DNA from: Echinarachnius parma | Taxonomy: Eukaryota > Echinodermata > Echinoidea > Clypeasteroida > Echinarachniidae | NCBI GenBank assembly: GCA_037951105.1 | Contig: JBAMJV010004304.1 | Coordinates: 1 to 64,000, forward strand | DNA: 64,000 nucleotides | Direction: 5' to 3' | In this document: positions 11,758 to 23,400 of the stretch, piece after piece | How the letters are laid out: each line of letters opens with the position of its first letter | Position numbering within the stretch: position 1 is the first letter of the stretch | The notes under the pieces: generated by a model | Told to the model about the DNA's origin: nothing | The model's input: the letters and a program-made list of their open reading frames with translations, nothing else | Database searches by the model: none | Program-made: the position numbers and the translations under genes

Positions 11758-11920
11758 CAGAAAAAAGTAAAATGTATCTTTTGGGGGCTACTTTTCAAGC
11801 TTGCATGCATGAAAATAACACTCTAGAATTTGTTTTTCACTGGAATCTATGCAAATTTATGGGGGCTCTTTTATAATTTTTGAGGGTGAATTTGCCTTGA
11901 GCCCCCTTGTATCATTTTCA
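11758..11920. repeat. Dispersed 'GGGGGCT' repeat, copy 1
   Basis: GGGGGCTACTTTTCAAGCTTGC, AACACTCTAGAA, ATGCAAATTTA and GGGGGCTC recur as the reverse complement at 17665-17830 (AGCCCCC, GAGCTTGAAAAGTAGCCCCC). No coding content. Confidence 0.6.
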
Positions 11921-13154
11921 CTGGTACCATTGTGGACTTGAGTGATCTGGGATGCGGCTGCTGAGTAGTAGTCTAATAAACTAGCTAAATCAGTATTATC
12001 AGTTGGGAGAATTTAGAGCTATGCATAAAAAGTAATGTTTTTAATTTAATTTCTTTCCTATTTTGTCTTGTTTGTATTTGATGTAGCCCTATGCATTAAA
12101 ATATTTCCATACTTAAATGATGCTGCAAAGCTTTAATTGCCAGAAAGTGTCTGCTTAGGAAATGTTTGATAGAATTTTCACACGATCCTAGTCAAGAAAT
12201 ATATATTAAGGAGATATATGGTTTTAACATCTGCCCAAGCTTTGCCCAGCAACTAAATATATACATTCTCTTATAAAGACTAGACCTATTTATGCAATAC
12301 TCTATACAAACTCCAACTAATCAATTATCTTCTGTCTAATGCCTAACTATTTTAAAGTAAACATACCTTTATTTTGTCAATGCTAACAGCACAAGAAATA
12401 TGTATGGTTTGAAATTTGTATTTATGTATTAGAAATAGTTGATGACGGATATTCATAATCTACTTTAATAGAGAGTTATCAATATTCTAGTATGTCATTG
12501 TGTTGTACAGATTATTTTGAATGTGCTAGTTTGAATACATTGTACAGATAATTAAGAGAAAGCTAACATGTGAATACATTTTATAAATTTTGTGAAATAC
12601 TAGTAGTAGATTGTAAACAAATAATTTGTAATTGTATTCAGTCATTACCTCAGATGTATTGTGTAAATTTTCAAAATAAATTATCACTTTGGGAAAAAAG
12701 ATACAAAAATGGTTATGAAATATTTTATTCATGTATTTATAATTGTTTGTTTTTAAAGTGCTCATGCATCCAAAAAAGGTTTAAAATTATATAAATGTTC
12801 TATGTTTATTTTGTTTTCTTATGGTTTATGAACGGTATTATATTTCAATTAAGTTATCTACATTTTTGGGGGAAACATTGTCAATTGAAGTATGAAACAA
12901 TATTTTTCTGACATCATGGTTTAAAATGATCAAAAGGGATTTTTAAATGTGCGCTTGATGCATTGAATGACTGTACAGTGTATGCGTGAACCTATGGTAA
13001 TAAGTCTCTCCGAAGCATAATTATGTTATTATAGTGGTCTATTGGGTTATAGATGGCGCTCATATTAATTGAGTAGGGCACTTCCTATAAATGTAATATA
13101 ATATTTATTTTCTTAATCAGGTACACTTCTTAATTGAGTCAAAATATTCTCACC
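11921..13154. other. AT-rich intergenic DNA, nothing recognised
   Basis: No gene, RNA or element with defined ends seen. Short frames here have no family resemblance. Confidence 0.5.
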
Positions 13155-13600
13155 AACCATTATGCAAATGTGTCATTTTCTTCATCAACAACAATATCAT
13201 CTTCACTATCATCATCAGCACCAGCAGCAGCATCATCTTCATCATAATCATCATAATCATCATCATTGTCATTGCCATTGCCATTGCCATCGCCATTGCC
13301 ATCGTCATCATCGTCATTGCCATTGTCATCGCCATTGCCATCGTCATCATCGTCATCATCATCATCACCACCACCTCCACCACCAACACCACCATTACCA
13401 TTACCATTAGCATCACCATCATCATCATCATCATCATCACCACCACCACCACCTCCACCACCACCAACACCACCACCATTACCATTAGCTTCACCATCAT
13501 TACCATTAGCATCACCATCATTACGATTATCATCATCATTTTATTTTCATCTTCTACTTATTCATCTTCATCATGATAATTTTTCCTCTTGTCATTATCA
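13155..13600. repeat. Trinucleotide microsatellite (CAT/CAC/CCA)
   Basis: About 430 bp of ATC, ACC and GCC triplet runs. Reading frames with His-, Pro/Ser- or Met/Val-rich products exist in three frames only because of the triplet period. Confidence 0.95.
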
Positions 13601-13925
13601 TTGAAGTTTAACCGATGAGAAAATGCAAATCAGAGTTGAATCCAACCATGACTGTTGATCTTTAAATCCTATGGATTACCTTACCAAATATATATAATTT
13701 GTGTGTTTTCTCCACCGTAGAGCCCATTTGCCTTACATTTTGCATTGTATACATTGGTTTTGCAAGGTAACCAGAGCTAGTGCTCCTATCCTTATCTCTG
13801 TAACCAAACACAAGCTTGGTGGGAGGATCATTGTTTTTTAGGAGTATATGTAGTGATAAAACCAGATTTCATAATCTCATTGCATTGTGGGTAATCAGAT
13901 CTACCCAGCACTACATTAAGTCTAA

Positions 13926-13945
13926 GGGGTGTAAATTTACACCCC
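13926..13945. promoter_or_regulatory. Perfect 20-bp palindrome upstream of the lectin receptor
   Basis: GGGGTGTAAATTTACACCCC is its own reverse complement and lies about 415 bp upstream of the proposed receptor start codon. It could be a two-fold symmetric protein-binding site. The role is inferred from symmetry and position alone. Confidence 0.3.
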
Positions 13946-14361
13946 ATCTCCACCCCCAACCTATCCCATTTTTCACAAAAACACCTTCCCGGTACCAATC
14001 TAGAAACATTCCAGATTGATTGCTTAGAGGTGGTGGACGAACGATACATGGTTGCCGAGTTCTCGATTAAAAGAGTAGCGGTGCACCATACATCTATTCA
14101 TAGTATTGTCATGGATTTTTTTGGTTAACAATATGATTTAAGTGCAATACACTTGGATGATTATTTGTTTAGTTCCCCGACTTGAGAACTAGAGAAACAT
14201 TTGTCACTCTAGAGAGGAAAACTGATAATCTACTTTATATGTTGTGAGAACAAAAATCCTGCCTTTATCCTATGTTTTGACTCTAACCTGTGTTTGTTTT
14301 GAACTTTTTTGAAATAACAACATTTTAACCTTCCACAAGGGAGGTTAAATTAAGCTGAACT
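13946..14361 (+). other. Probable promoter and 5' UTR region of the lectin receptor
   Basis: Sequence immediately upstream of the signal-peptide exon. An in-frame TGA lies two codons before the proposed ATG. I see no convincing TATA box, so the transcription start is not placed. Confidence 0.35.
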
Positions 14362-14407
14362 ATGTACAGAATTCTTGCTCTGATTCTTCTGGTGCAGCCT
14401 GCAATTG
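14362..14407 (+). CDS. Receptor exon 1: signal peptide
   Basis: ATG opens [16 protein letters not shown], a short n-region with one Arg followed by a hydrophobic core, then donor GTAAGT in phase 1. This phase fits the first lectin exon at 17377. Base -3 is A, and an in-frame TGA lies just upstream. The link to exon 2 across a 3-kb intron is inferred from phase and from the lack of another signal-like exon. Confidence 0.65.
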
Positions 14408-17400
14408 GTAAGTGGAAACTCTTTTTATGTTCCCTTATTATGTTCCCTTATTATGTTCCCTTCTCTTTTTATGTTCAATCATAATCCATCTAAAAACAAA
14501 ATTGATGTGTTGGGTAAAATAAAAAAAATTTAAAAAGAATGTTAAAGGTTTTATTTTCCATACATAGCATATTTTAATGCATCTGATTCAATTCATTGTG
14601 TTAGGTTAATTTTTTTTTAAAGGTTCCACTTTCCCTAATCTGCTTATTATAGTATATCAGGGTAAGAGAACAAAAGAATATAAAGAACTTGGACCAGCAA
14701 AATCACTCTGCAAAAATAGTGGTTTATATATACATCTGCATATATATCTGACTCTTTCTACTGCAGTCAACAGTAGTTGAAATACATGTAGACTTGTTTG
14801 TATGCATATTATATTAACAAATTTTGTTTATTTAATATGTTTGACTATTTCTTTCAAATATATGTAACTTTATTAAAAGAAGGTGTAATTCTTGTGAAGT
14901 ATGTGCAATTTGTAAATCATGATTGGAAAATTAATTTTCTATTTTCAATTTCACTAGATTTTTTTGTTAATATGTTGTGATTTTGGTTGTTTTTTCAATC
15001 ATGTTACTGTATTAAGTTGTATGAAAATTATGTATTGTTGATTAATCAATACATTCAAGCATTGATTTTGTCCATACCATACACATTTTGGTTAGAAGTT
15101 GAGCTCAATGTTGAAAGTAATATTTATAAAAAAAAGTATATAAAGAAGTTTCTTTTGAATCAAAGAAGAGGGAGAACAATTGAGTTTCTGTTTGAAGTCA
15201 TGCTTCAATGAAGTATATATCTAGTACTAGTATAATTGCCCATGTGTAAATTTGTCCCAAAATGCCTAGAACATGTTGACCATGATTCTCTTTCGGAAGT
15301 GAATATGTGCATTGCGATCGAAAGTTTAAAACGTTAATTCTTATGAAATACCAGTACTGATGAACTTTCATGCTGACATACCATGATTCTATTTAGTTGA
15401 ATACTTGAAATAAGAAAAATGTTGAAACCTTCTGCAAGCTTCTGAAATACAAGTAGTTCAGTCAGAGTTACTTTTGACCAACCATTGATGCATATTCATG
15501 GTGATGATACAAAGAGTCTCATGGAATAGTTCAGCATCATGATAAAACTATGGGCATGTAATACAAATATAAAGTAATAAAACAATGGTTAAACCAATTC
15601 ACTATAATAGTAAATATGTTCAGATTTATGCACATTCTTTGCCTGATGGCCAGGAGAAAAGTTTTTATATTCAATTATCCCATTCCTATCAAATATAATT
15701 CAAGAAATGGATTCCACCATGTATACGTTATTTGTTGCTATATCAGGCATATCTCAGGCAAACTACCTAGGTCCATATTTATAAAAACCTGTATGCTAGC
15801 TTAGTTCCATGCTAAGAGTAATTCAAATGATTACTGTATGTAGTCATTAGCTGACTATAAAGTATAAGCCTGAGGTAACTCATTCAGTTAACCCTAGTTA
15901 GCAACTAAAAGAGCAAGAGTTTAATTCTTATCTACTCCATACAAAGTGGACTTAATATCATGCAACTAATCTAGCGGGCTGTTATGAATATGGGAGCAAG
16001 AACATCCTTTGTTAAAAGGATGTATACATGAAATGTGTATATTAGTGAACCAATCATTGTTTGTACCTAGGTTGACCCACACGCAAAACAAAAAAATGAG
16101 CTATTACATGCGACTTGCAGTTTTTGTTTCTTTCATAATGATGCTAACAAACCATAAAACTCATCCAGGTATCTTGAAAAGGGCGCAATCATTTATGATC
16201 GATTATAGAGTAGTTAAATTCACCAGTAAACAAATCAAGGACATTTTACAAGCATACTGATGGGTCACAACCTTCATGTACACGTACATGTACACTTGTT
16301 TATTTTTCCTTCTTTGTAAAATGGCAAATAGTGGAATCAGTGTTTGCAAATAAGACATTATAGGGTAGTCAAGTTTCAATCTAGATTCTTATCTACCAGT
16401 TACGGTTATCTGTCTGTAAGTCGTTATCTTTAAAATCCCAGTTAGGGTCCAGGAATATTGTAGGCAAGTTCGGTGCTGTGATCGATGCCCTGTTATCTAA
16501 TGTTTATTTGTCTACTTCTCTCTAATAAGCTTCTTTGCCAATGAAACGCCCCCTCGTTAATCGCCCAATCAGATTTGATGTTTGCTTCCGTGACAGGCGG
16601 GACTTTGCACAGATTTTAGTCAATTTTCTTGGATTATTTAGTTATGTAGAACCTTGATTGGTATAGAACATAGAGCTTTCAGAGTATAACACTAACATAA
16701 TTTTTTGTTTATATAATAATAATAATGATAATAATAATGTTGTATTAATAACGCACATGTCACATATTTCTCTATGCGCTGTTAGTGTAAAATAACACTT
16801 TTGTTTGAGCTAGGTAGTTTTTCCCAGGCTCCAGGAAATGTGATAATTTTTAAGCAAATGGATGCATATGTACATTATGAAACATTACATACATGTACAT
16901 GAACTTGATAATATCATATTGACAATAACCACACAAGCTGAATTATAAATATTTAATTCCAGTGATTATTTATATAGTTTTGATTCAAAATTAATCAGTT
17001 ATTATGCATATAACCCTTCATTCATAAACACACTTTTGCTGTTAATTGGATGCCATTCAAAGCAAAAAACTAGCTTGAAGTTTCTGTTTTATAAAAATGT
17101 TGTAAATGTCTAATGATTGTAACTTCTATGACAACAGCCAATCAATTAATAATAAATTATGTTGTATACACTTTTATTTCCCCAGTACTGTGCCAGGTGT
17201 GTGCTACCGGATGGACGGCGTACGAGGACAACTGTTACCTATACTGAACTCGGACAGTAAGAATTGGCACGAGGCCCAGATCTTGTGCAAGTTCTTACTG
17301 CCTTTTTTTCTTCTTTAGCTAACCATCGAGAGGGTTAAATAATATATTCTGTTCTATACCCTTTTATTTTTCCCAGTGTTGTGCCAGGTGTGTGCTACCG

Positions 17401-20400
17401 GATGGACGGCGTACGAGGACAACTGTTACCTACTGAACTCGGACAGTAAGAATTGGCACGAGGCCCAGATCTCGTGCGAGAACGATGGAGGAAATCTTGC
17501 CATGCCACGATCACAAGAGGTCACTGTAAGTGTTGATATTAAAAAATGGAGACACAATATTTTTCTGCTTTGACAATAATTGCTCTGAGGGTTTTATCAA
17601 CACATTATTGTTCAGTGAAAGTAAGGGTTGATGTTTTGTTAGGATTAAGATAATCAGTGAAAAATATGTGGGGGGCTCTGGCTATTTAGCCCCCGAAGTG
17701 CCATGAAGAGCCCCCAAAAAATTGTTAAAGTGCCCCCTTAAATTTGCATACAGTTCAATGCAAAACAATTTTTAGAGTGCCGTTTTCATGCAGGCGAGCT
17801 TGAAAAGTAGCCCCCGAAAAATACATTTAAATTTTTCCTCTGAAAATAATGATTAGGGTATAAGTTTCAGGGTTTTTGTTTGGCTAAGAAATCTATATTC
17901 TTTGGGTATATGAAAAATTAATAGCAGAGTCACTTTTCCCCTTAGCTTATGTCATGGAACCCTTTACTGTATGTAATAATTATTCTGTGTCATAAAACTT
18001 CATGTAATCTTTGTGGTTGCTTACATTGTAGTATGTGTTTTCATTGTTTTTTTTTTATTTGTTTTTTTTAACTTTAACCCCAGGATGTGTTGGTTCAGAT
18101 GATCAATGCTGCTTCGGGTGGGAGTCATTGGATAGGAGTACACGACATCAGCAACGAGGGAACTTTTGTCTTTGTCGACAACTCTGCCATCACAACTCCG
18201 TAAGTTTAAGACATCCCTTTTAGTTTTTTTGACAGTTCCTAGTTGAAGAAATTTACTATTACTGAGTCTCTCTCCTATATCCCTTTCAGAAGCTCTTTTC
18301 AGATTCAAGAAATTATCCAAAGGAAATGCTTGCTCCTTTATATCAGTCTAACATGCGTCTCAATAGTATTTTTTTAGAACTCTAAACAAATATATCCCTT
18401 TTATTTTCCCCTTTTTTTTACTTTGCTCTACTCTGGAACTATTCAACTGAAAGTATATACCTTTACTAATTTAAAAATCCACTTCTCTATTAACTCTCAT
18501 AATATTCCTAGAATATTTTCTAGAATGACCCTTAGTCATATCAGCTAACAGTTTGAGCTGTGATTCTGTATTATATTTCAGGAGCTTAACCATTCCTTAT
18601 TTAAAACTGCATTGTGATATTTAAAAAAAAAGTTTGAGTGTTTTTCTCTTTGTGTGAAGTTAATTTTGTTTGTCAATAAAGGAAGGACCCCCTGAGAACA
18701 ACTGATATCTTGGTAATTATTGATGAAATCATGTTGCCATGGTATTGACAAAATGTTTAGTATTTGTCAGAGTTGATGAGATTTTACTCTTGAAAAGTAT
18801 GTCATATGTTTACACCGTATTAAAAGATTGAATGCTTGCACTCTTATATTATTGCATTTGCATTTATCATTATTTATATGAATTTTACTGTATCAACTAT
18901 ATATATATATACTGCTAATAAAATAACAAATATTGATATTATTATTAGATTCATTGTTAGTATATTATCATATATTATCACCATGATTATTATTCAAGTT
19001 ATCAATATATATCAATATTAGTGCCAACTTTCTTAGCTTTATAAACTCCTATACATAATACCTACAGGACAGGCTGTAGCCTATATATTAACGCCTCGGG
19101 TACTTTGCTCAAGATCTGTGGAAACCTGTGTGGGTGTTTTTGCTGGAGTTCTTTCGGTGCGGTGTCTTCGATTGCCAGTAGTAATAGACGAAGTAGTAGC
19201 AGTAGTACTTGTAGTCGTAGTAGTAGTAGTAATAGTAGTTGTAGTAGTTGTTAGAGGTAGTAGTACTAGTAGTAGTAGTAGTAGAAGTAGTAGTCAAACA
19301 TATCGGTACCTTTGTTTACTACAGGTATTGGAATGCTGGAGAACCAAACGACTATGGTGCCGGCGAAGATTGCACGGAGATCGTCAACACAGGTCTCTGG
19401 AACGACCAAGATTGCTATTCTATCAGGCCATACATCTGTCAAAGAGACAATGGTATTTATCAAACTATAATATGGGGGGTCATTTTTGGTATCTTGGGAA
19501 TTGGTTTACTTTCAGGTATTGGAATGCGGGAGAACCGAATAACGATTACGTTGGAGAAGACTGCGCAGAGATTGTCTACACAGGCCTGTGGAACGACCAA
19601 GACTGTTATGCTATCAGGCCGTACATCTGTCAAAGAGACAATGGTAATGACACTGTCACCAGTTGATTAGGCCTAATACACAATACAAGCATAATTTAGA
19701 TCAAATTACAAACAAACAAATTGTCAAGAAGTTTTCAAAGATGCTTGTAATAAACTACATAGTTCACATTTTTTTCTATTGGTAAATGTACGATCATCAT
19801 TGCGTTACGATCATTACAAATAACGATTGATTGCCTTTTCAAAGATTATCAGTGTTAAAGTGTGATGAAGACAACGGCTGGCTGTTAGCCGCAGGTCGCT
19901 GCTATAAATTTTACGACCTCATGGATCTAATTGTAATTTTTCTCCTCTAAAAATTTACAAAAATGCTTTTAGTACATCAATAAGCACCGTCTGTTAGGTA
20001 CTAATGCACTGATTGTTACTGTTATTATTATAAATTAACTTTGATTGCATAATTAATTCCCAAGACTATATAGTTAAGTGTGACGAGGGCAATGGCTGGG
20101 TGTCGGCAGCGGGTCGCTGCTACAAATTCTACGGCGACACCAAAACATGGCAGGATGCAGATAACTATTGCAAGGCCGTCGACGGAAATCTCATCTCCGT
20201 CAACTCAGAGGAGGAACAGGCTGCCGTCACGACGCAGGCAAACTTTGGTGGCACGACGATTTGGATCGGTCTCTCTGACAGCGTGAGTAGTTTAAACAAT
20301 TAATTTTTTCGTAAAAATTGATCTAGTATTTGTGATCCTCAAACGGTCAAAGAGATAGTGTGGTATTTTTTTCATTGTTGTTAATGGAGCAAACTATCGG

Positions 20401-23400
20401 AATGTGGGAGCTGTAATATTCAAAACCGATAAAATCATGCTTGAAATTATGTCAACAAAATGTTTCTAAAAACGATGAAGTTATTTTCAGAAAATGCAAT
20501 TTAAAGAGATCTAGTTACATTGTCCAAATCCACAAATTTACTTATAACTCTGATTGTTCTCTCATACCTAGTTGTATTCATATTACCAATAGGGGCATGG
20601 AACAGGGTAATGGTTTTTATAATTGTTCCCTTTCTGTAGAAATATATTTACGACTGAAGTGCTTGGATATTAAACTAACATTTTAGCCAATTATGAGCTC
20701 TTATATTCTTTTCTGCATTGAATATGTACAGTATCTTGGCATAATCTATATTCTGTGTCATTTTTTGTTTGCAGTCTGGTAATTACAAGTGGAGCAGTGG
20801 TGAGGATATTACATACACAAACTGGGCTCCCAACCAGCCAGATAGCAGGTGAGATCATCTGTATACAAAATATGATAGTCGGGGCTCGCACTAGCACTTC
20901 CCTTGTAAAAAAGTACTGCAGTACAACGGCAGTAAATTTACCGCAGTAGTACCGCAGTACTTTTACTGCGGTACCCGCAGTACATTTACTCCAGTAAATT
21001 GGACGGAAAATACTGCGATAGTACTGCGATAGTTCTGCGGTACAAGTACTGCGGTACTACTGTGGTACTACTGCGGTGCTACTGTAGTACTAGTACTAGT
21101 ACTGCGGTATTACTGCGGTAATTGTACTGCAGTGATACTGCTGTACTTCGGTACTACCACATTACTACCGCAGAACTACTACAGTACGATTACCGCGAAT
21201 TGTGCGATAGGACTGCCAGTACTGCATTTGTACTGCGTTAGTACTGCAGTAATACCGCAGTAGTACCGCGGTAGTCTGCAGTAATACCACATGTACTACG
21301 ACTAATGCAGTAGTACCGCAGTACTACTGCGGTACTACTGCAGTTTTTCCGCAGTACTTTTTTACAAGGGTTGCCTAGGGGGGCGTTGCATAAAACTCAA
21401 AACGCAAAGTTGTGTTTCTTCTAGTTTTATGCAACACCCCCACAGGGCAAGTAGCAATTGATGTTGGGCAAGTTAGATTTCATAAAGGGTCTATTTTGGT
21501 TACCCGATCGGACAACTAACTCTTCTCCACAACTATGAGAGTAGAATGTAATTTGTTACGTGCATATCTCATTTAGAAGTAAGCGGGCAAGTACATTTTC
21601 TGTCTGGGCAAATACAATTTCAACATTTATGATTTTACTTGCCCGAATGAGCCAGTAGGAAGAAGAAAAAAACAGTTAGTGTGAACGCTTGTGATAGTGA
21701 TAATATGAATAATGATTCATATTTAAGTATGGTTAAGATATTCCATCAAAAAGGATTGGTAATTGTGATATTATATTTTGTTTCACTATGTTACTTCCAA
21801 CGTTGATTGCAATATCACAAGATTTTGGCATTTAGTACTTCAATAGTGCCATCTAGAGCCTTGGATTCAAACAACATTATTATCACTTACAACTATTAAT
21901 TTGTACCTTTTATGTAGTATTCTTTTTTTACATTTTATTTATTTATTTTTATTTTGACAAAAATACCCAATATTCATGAATACCCCAAAAGAAAGATCTT
22001 GCATGTATCAATCAAGCAGTTCCATTGATACTATTTTCTACCCCTGTAGTGAGGTCAGAAGCTGTTGACCTTTGATATAAGAACAGATTTTAACTTCATT
22101 TTACTTCATTTTACATTAGATTTTCAAGCAGTGGAGGTAACTGCGTGGAGGTTTTGGACACATCAAACAATGGAGAGTGGTCGACCATGACATGCACAGC
22201 CACGCAGAACTTCATGTGTGAAAGAGCAGAAGGTGAGGACAAAAAACAAAACAAATGTGTTTTTGTAAATTTTCAATTATTTTCAAGTTCTTTTTCAATT
22301 AAATTCAATTTGAAGAAAATATAATAATATATTACTGTTAAATAAATCCGTCTTCCAACATGTTTCCATTGGATCTTCAATAAACCTTATGTATAGTGAC
22401 CATCTGTAAATGGAAAAATTAAAATGACCACTGTGGACAGGTTCCATAAGATTGTTTTCTCTGCAAGGGAATCAATTTTGGTGGCCACTATAGGTAGGTT
22501 GGCTATAGACAAGTTGCCACTAACACAGGTTTGACTGTATTTCCATTTTTGGAAGTTCACCCAGCAGCGCACAGAAAAAAAGGCTTAAGATGAATATTTT
22601 TTGTTTGCATCAGATTTGCAATAAAAATAAATAACAGACCATTACATGTCTCTCCCTGAGTAGAAGGATAGTATTATGACAGGGCTTGAAATTAGCACTG
22701 GTAGTCTGGTCCCAGCCACTAAAAATTAGCTTCACACAGCCACAATTTCATTAATCAAATTATCCAAATGTTGCTTACCCAGATAGGCAACCGTATAGAA
22801 ATGAATTGTTAATATACTTCTGTATGTTCTCTAATAATTAATCCAGTTTGAGAACATATTTGAAAAGATATACAATATATTTATGTTTTTCTCTAACTAT
22901 CTAGCTTGTATTTTCCTTTTCCATCGGAAGAAGTTTACCCGATTGCACAAAATAACAACTTATTTGGAGGAAATGTATTTTAATAGCTAGTTGCAACATG
23001 AAAAAACAGCCGACTTACGGGTCTCTCCCTTGTTATTAAGCTATAGGCTTAGGGAGCATACCTTGTTACCAGTTTCTCTGGTGTAGAAACTTCTACCAAA
23101 AAAAGATGAAGCTCATAATTTGTATACATTTTCTAACCAGGTACGTGCCCCCAGGGTTGGCGAATGTTCCGTGGCTACTGCTTCCAGTTTAACACCAACA
23201 CTAAGGCTACGTGGGTTGACGCCAAGCACACTTGCGAGGCCCAAGGAGCGTACCTTGCCACAGTTCTCTCGGACGTTGAGAACAAATACATCCAAGACTA
23301 TTATCTGGATCTGGAGAGTCTGGGTATCATGTCATCATGGCTCGGCCTTTCAGGTTAGTTCATATTCTGTAATAACTGGTTCTCCTTTTGAGTACATTTT

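Larger units (their letters stand above)
20880..21700. repeat. Dispersed 'GGGCAAGT' repeat, copy 2, with two nested insertions
   Basis: Matches 3857-4146 in block order (GGGCTCGCACTAGCACTT, GATGTTGGGCAAGT, ATTTTACTTGCCCGAATGAG). It is interrupted by the element at 20900-21370 and by the small element at 21378-21441. Confidence 0.75.

Noticed and set aside
13150-13604. His-rich, Pro/Ser-rich and Met/Val-rich frames
   Set aside because: All come from the CAT/CAC triplet microsatellite and occur in several frames at once.
19248-19670. Single 140-codon frame spanning exons 4a and 4b without splicing
   Set aside because: It reads the first exon in frame but the second in the wrong frame; the second only makes lectin sequence when joined in phase 2 to the exon at 18084-18199.
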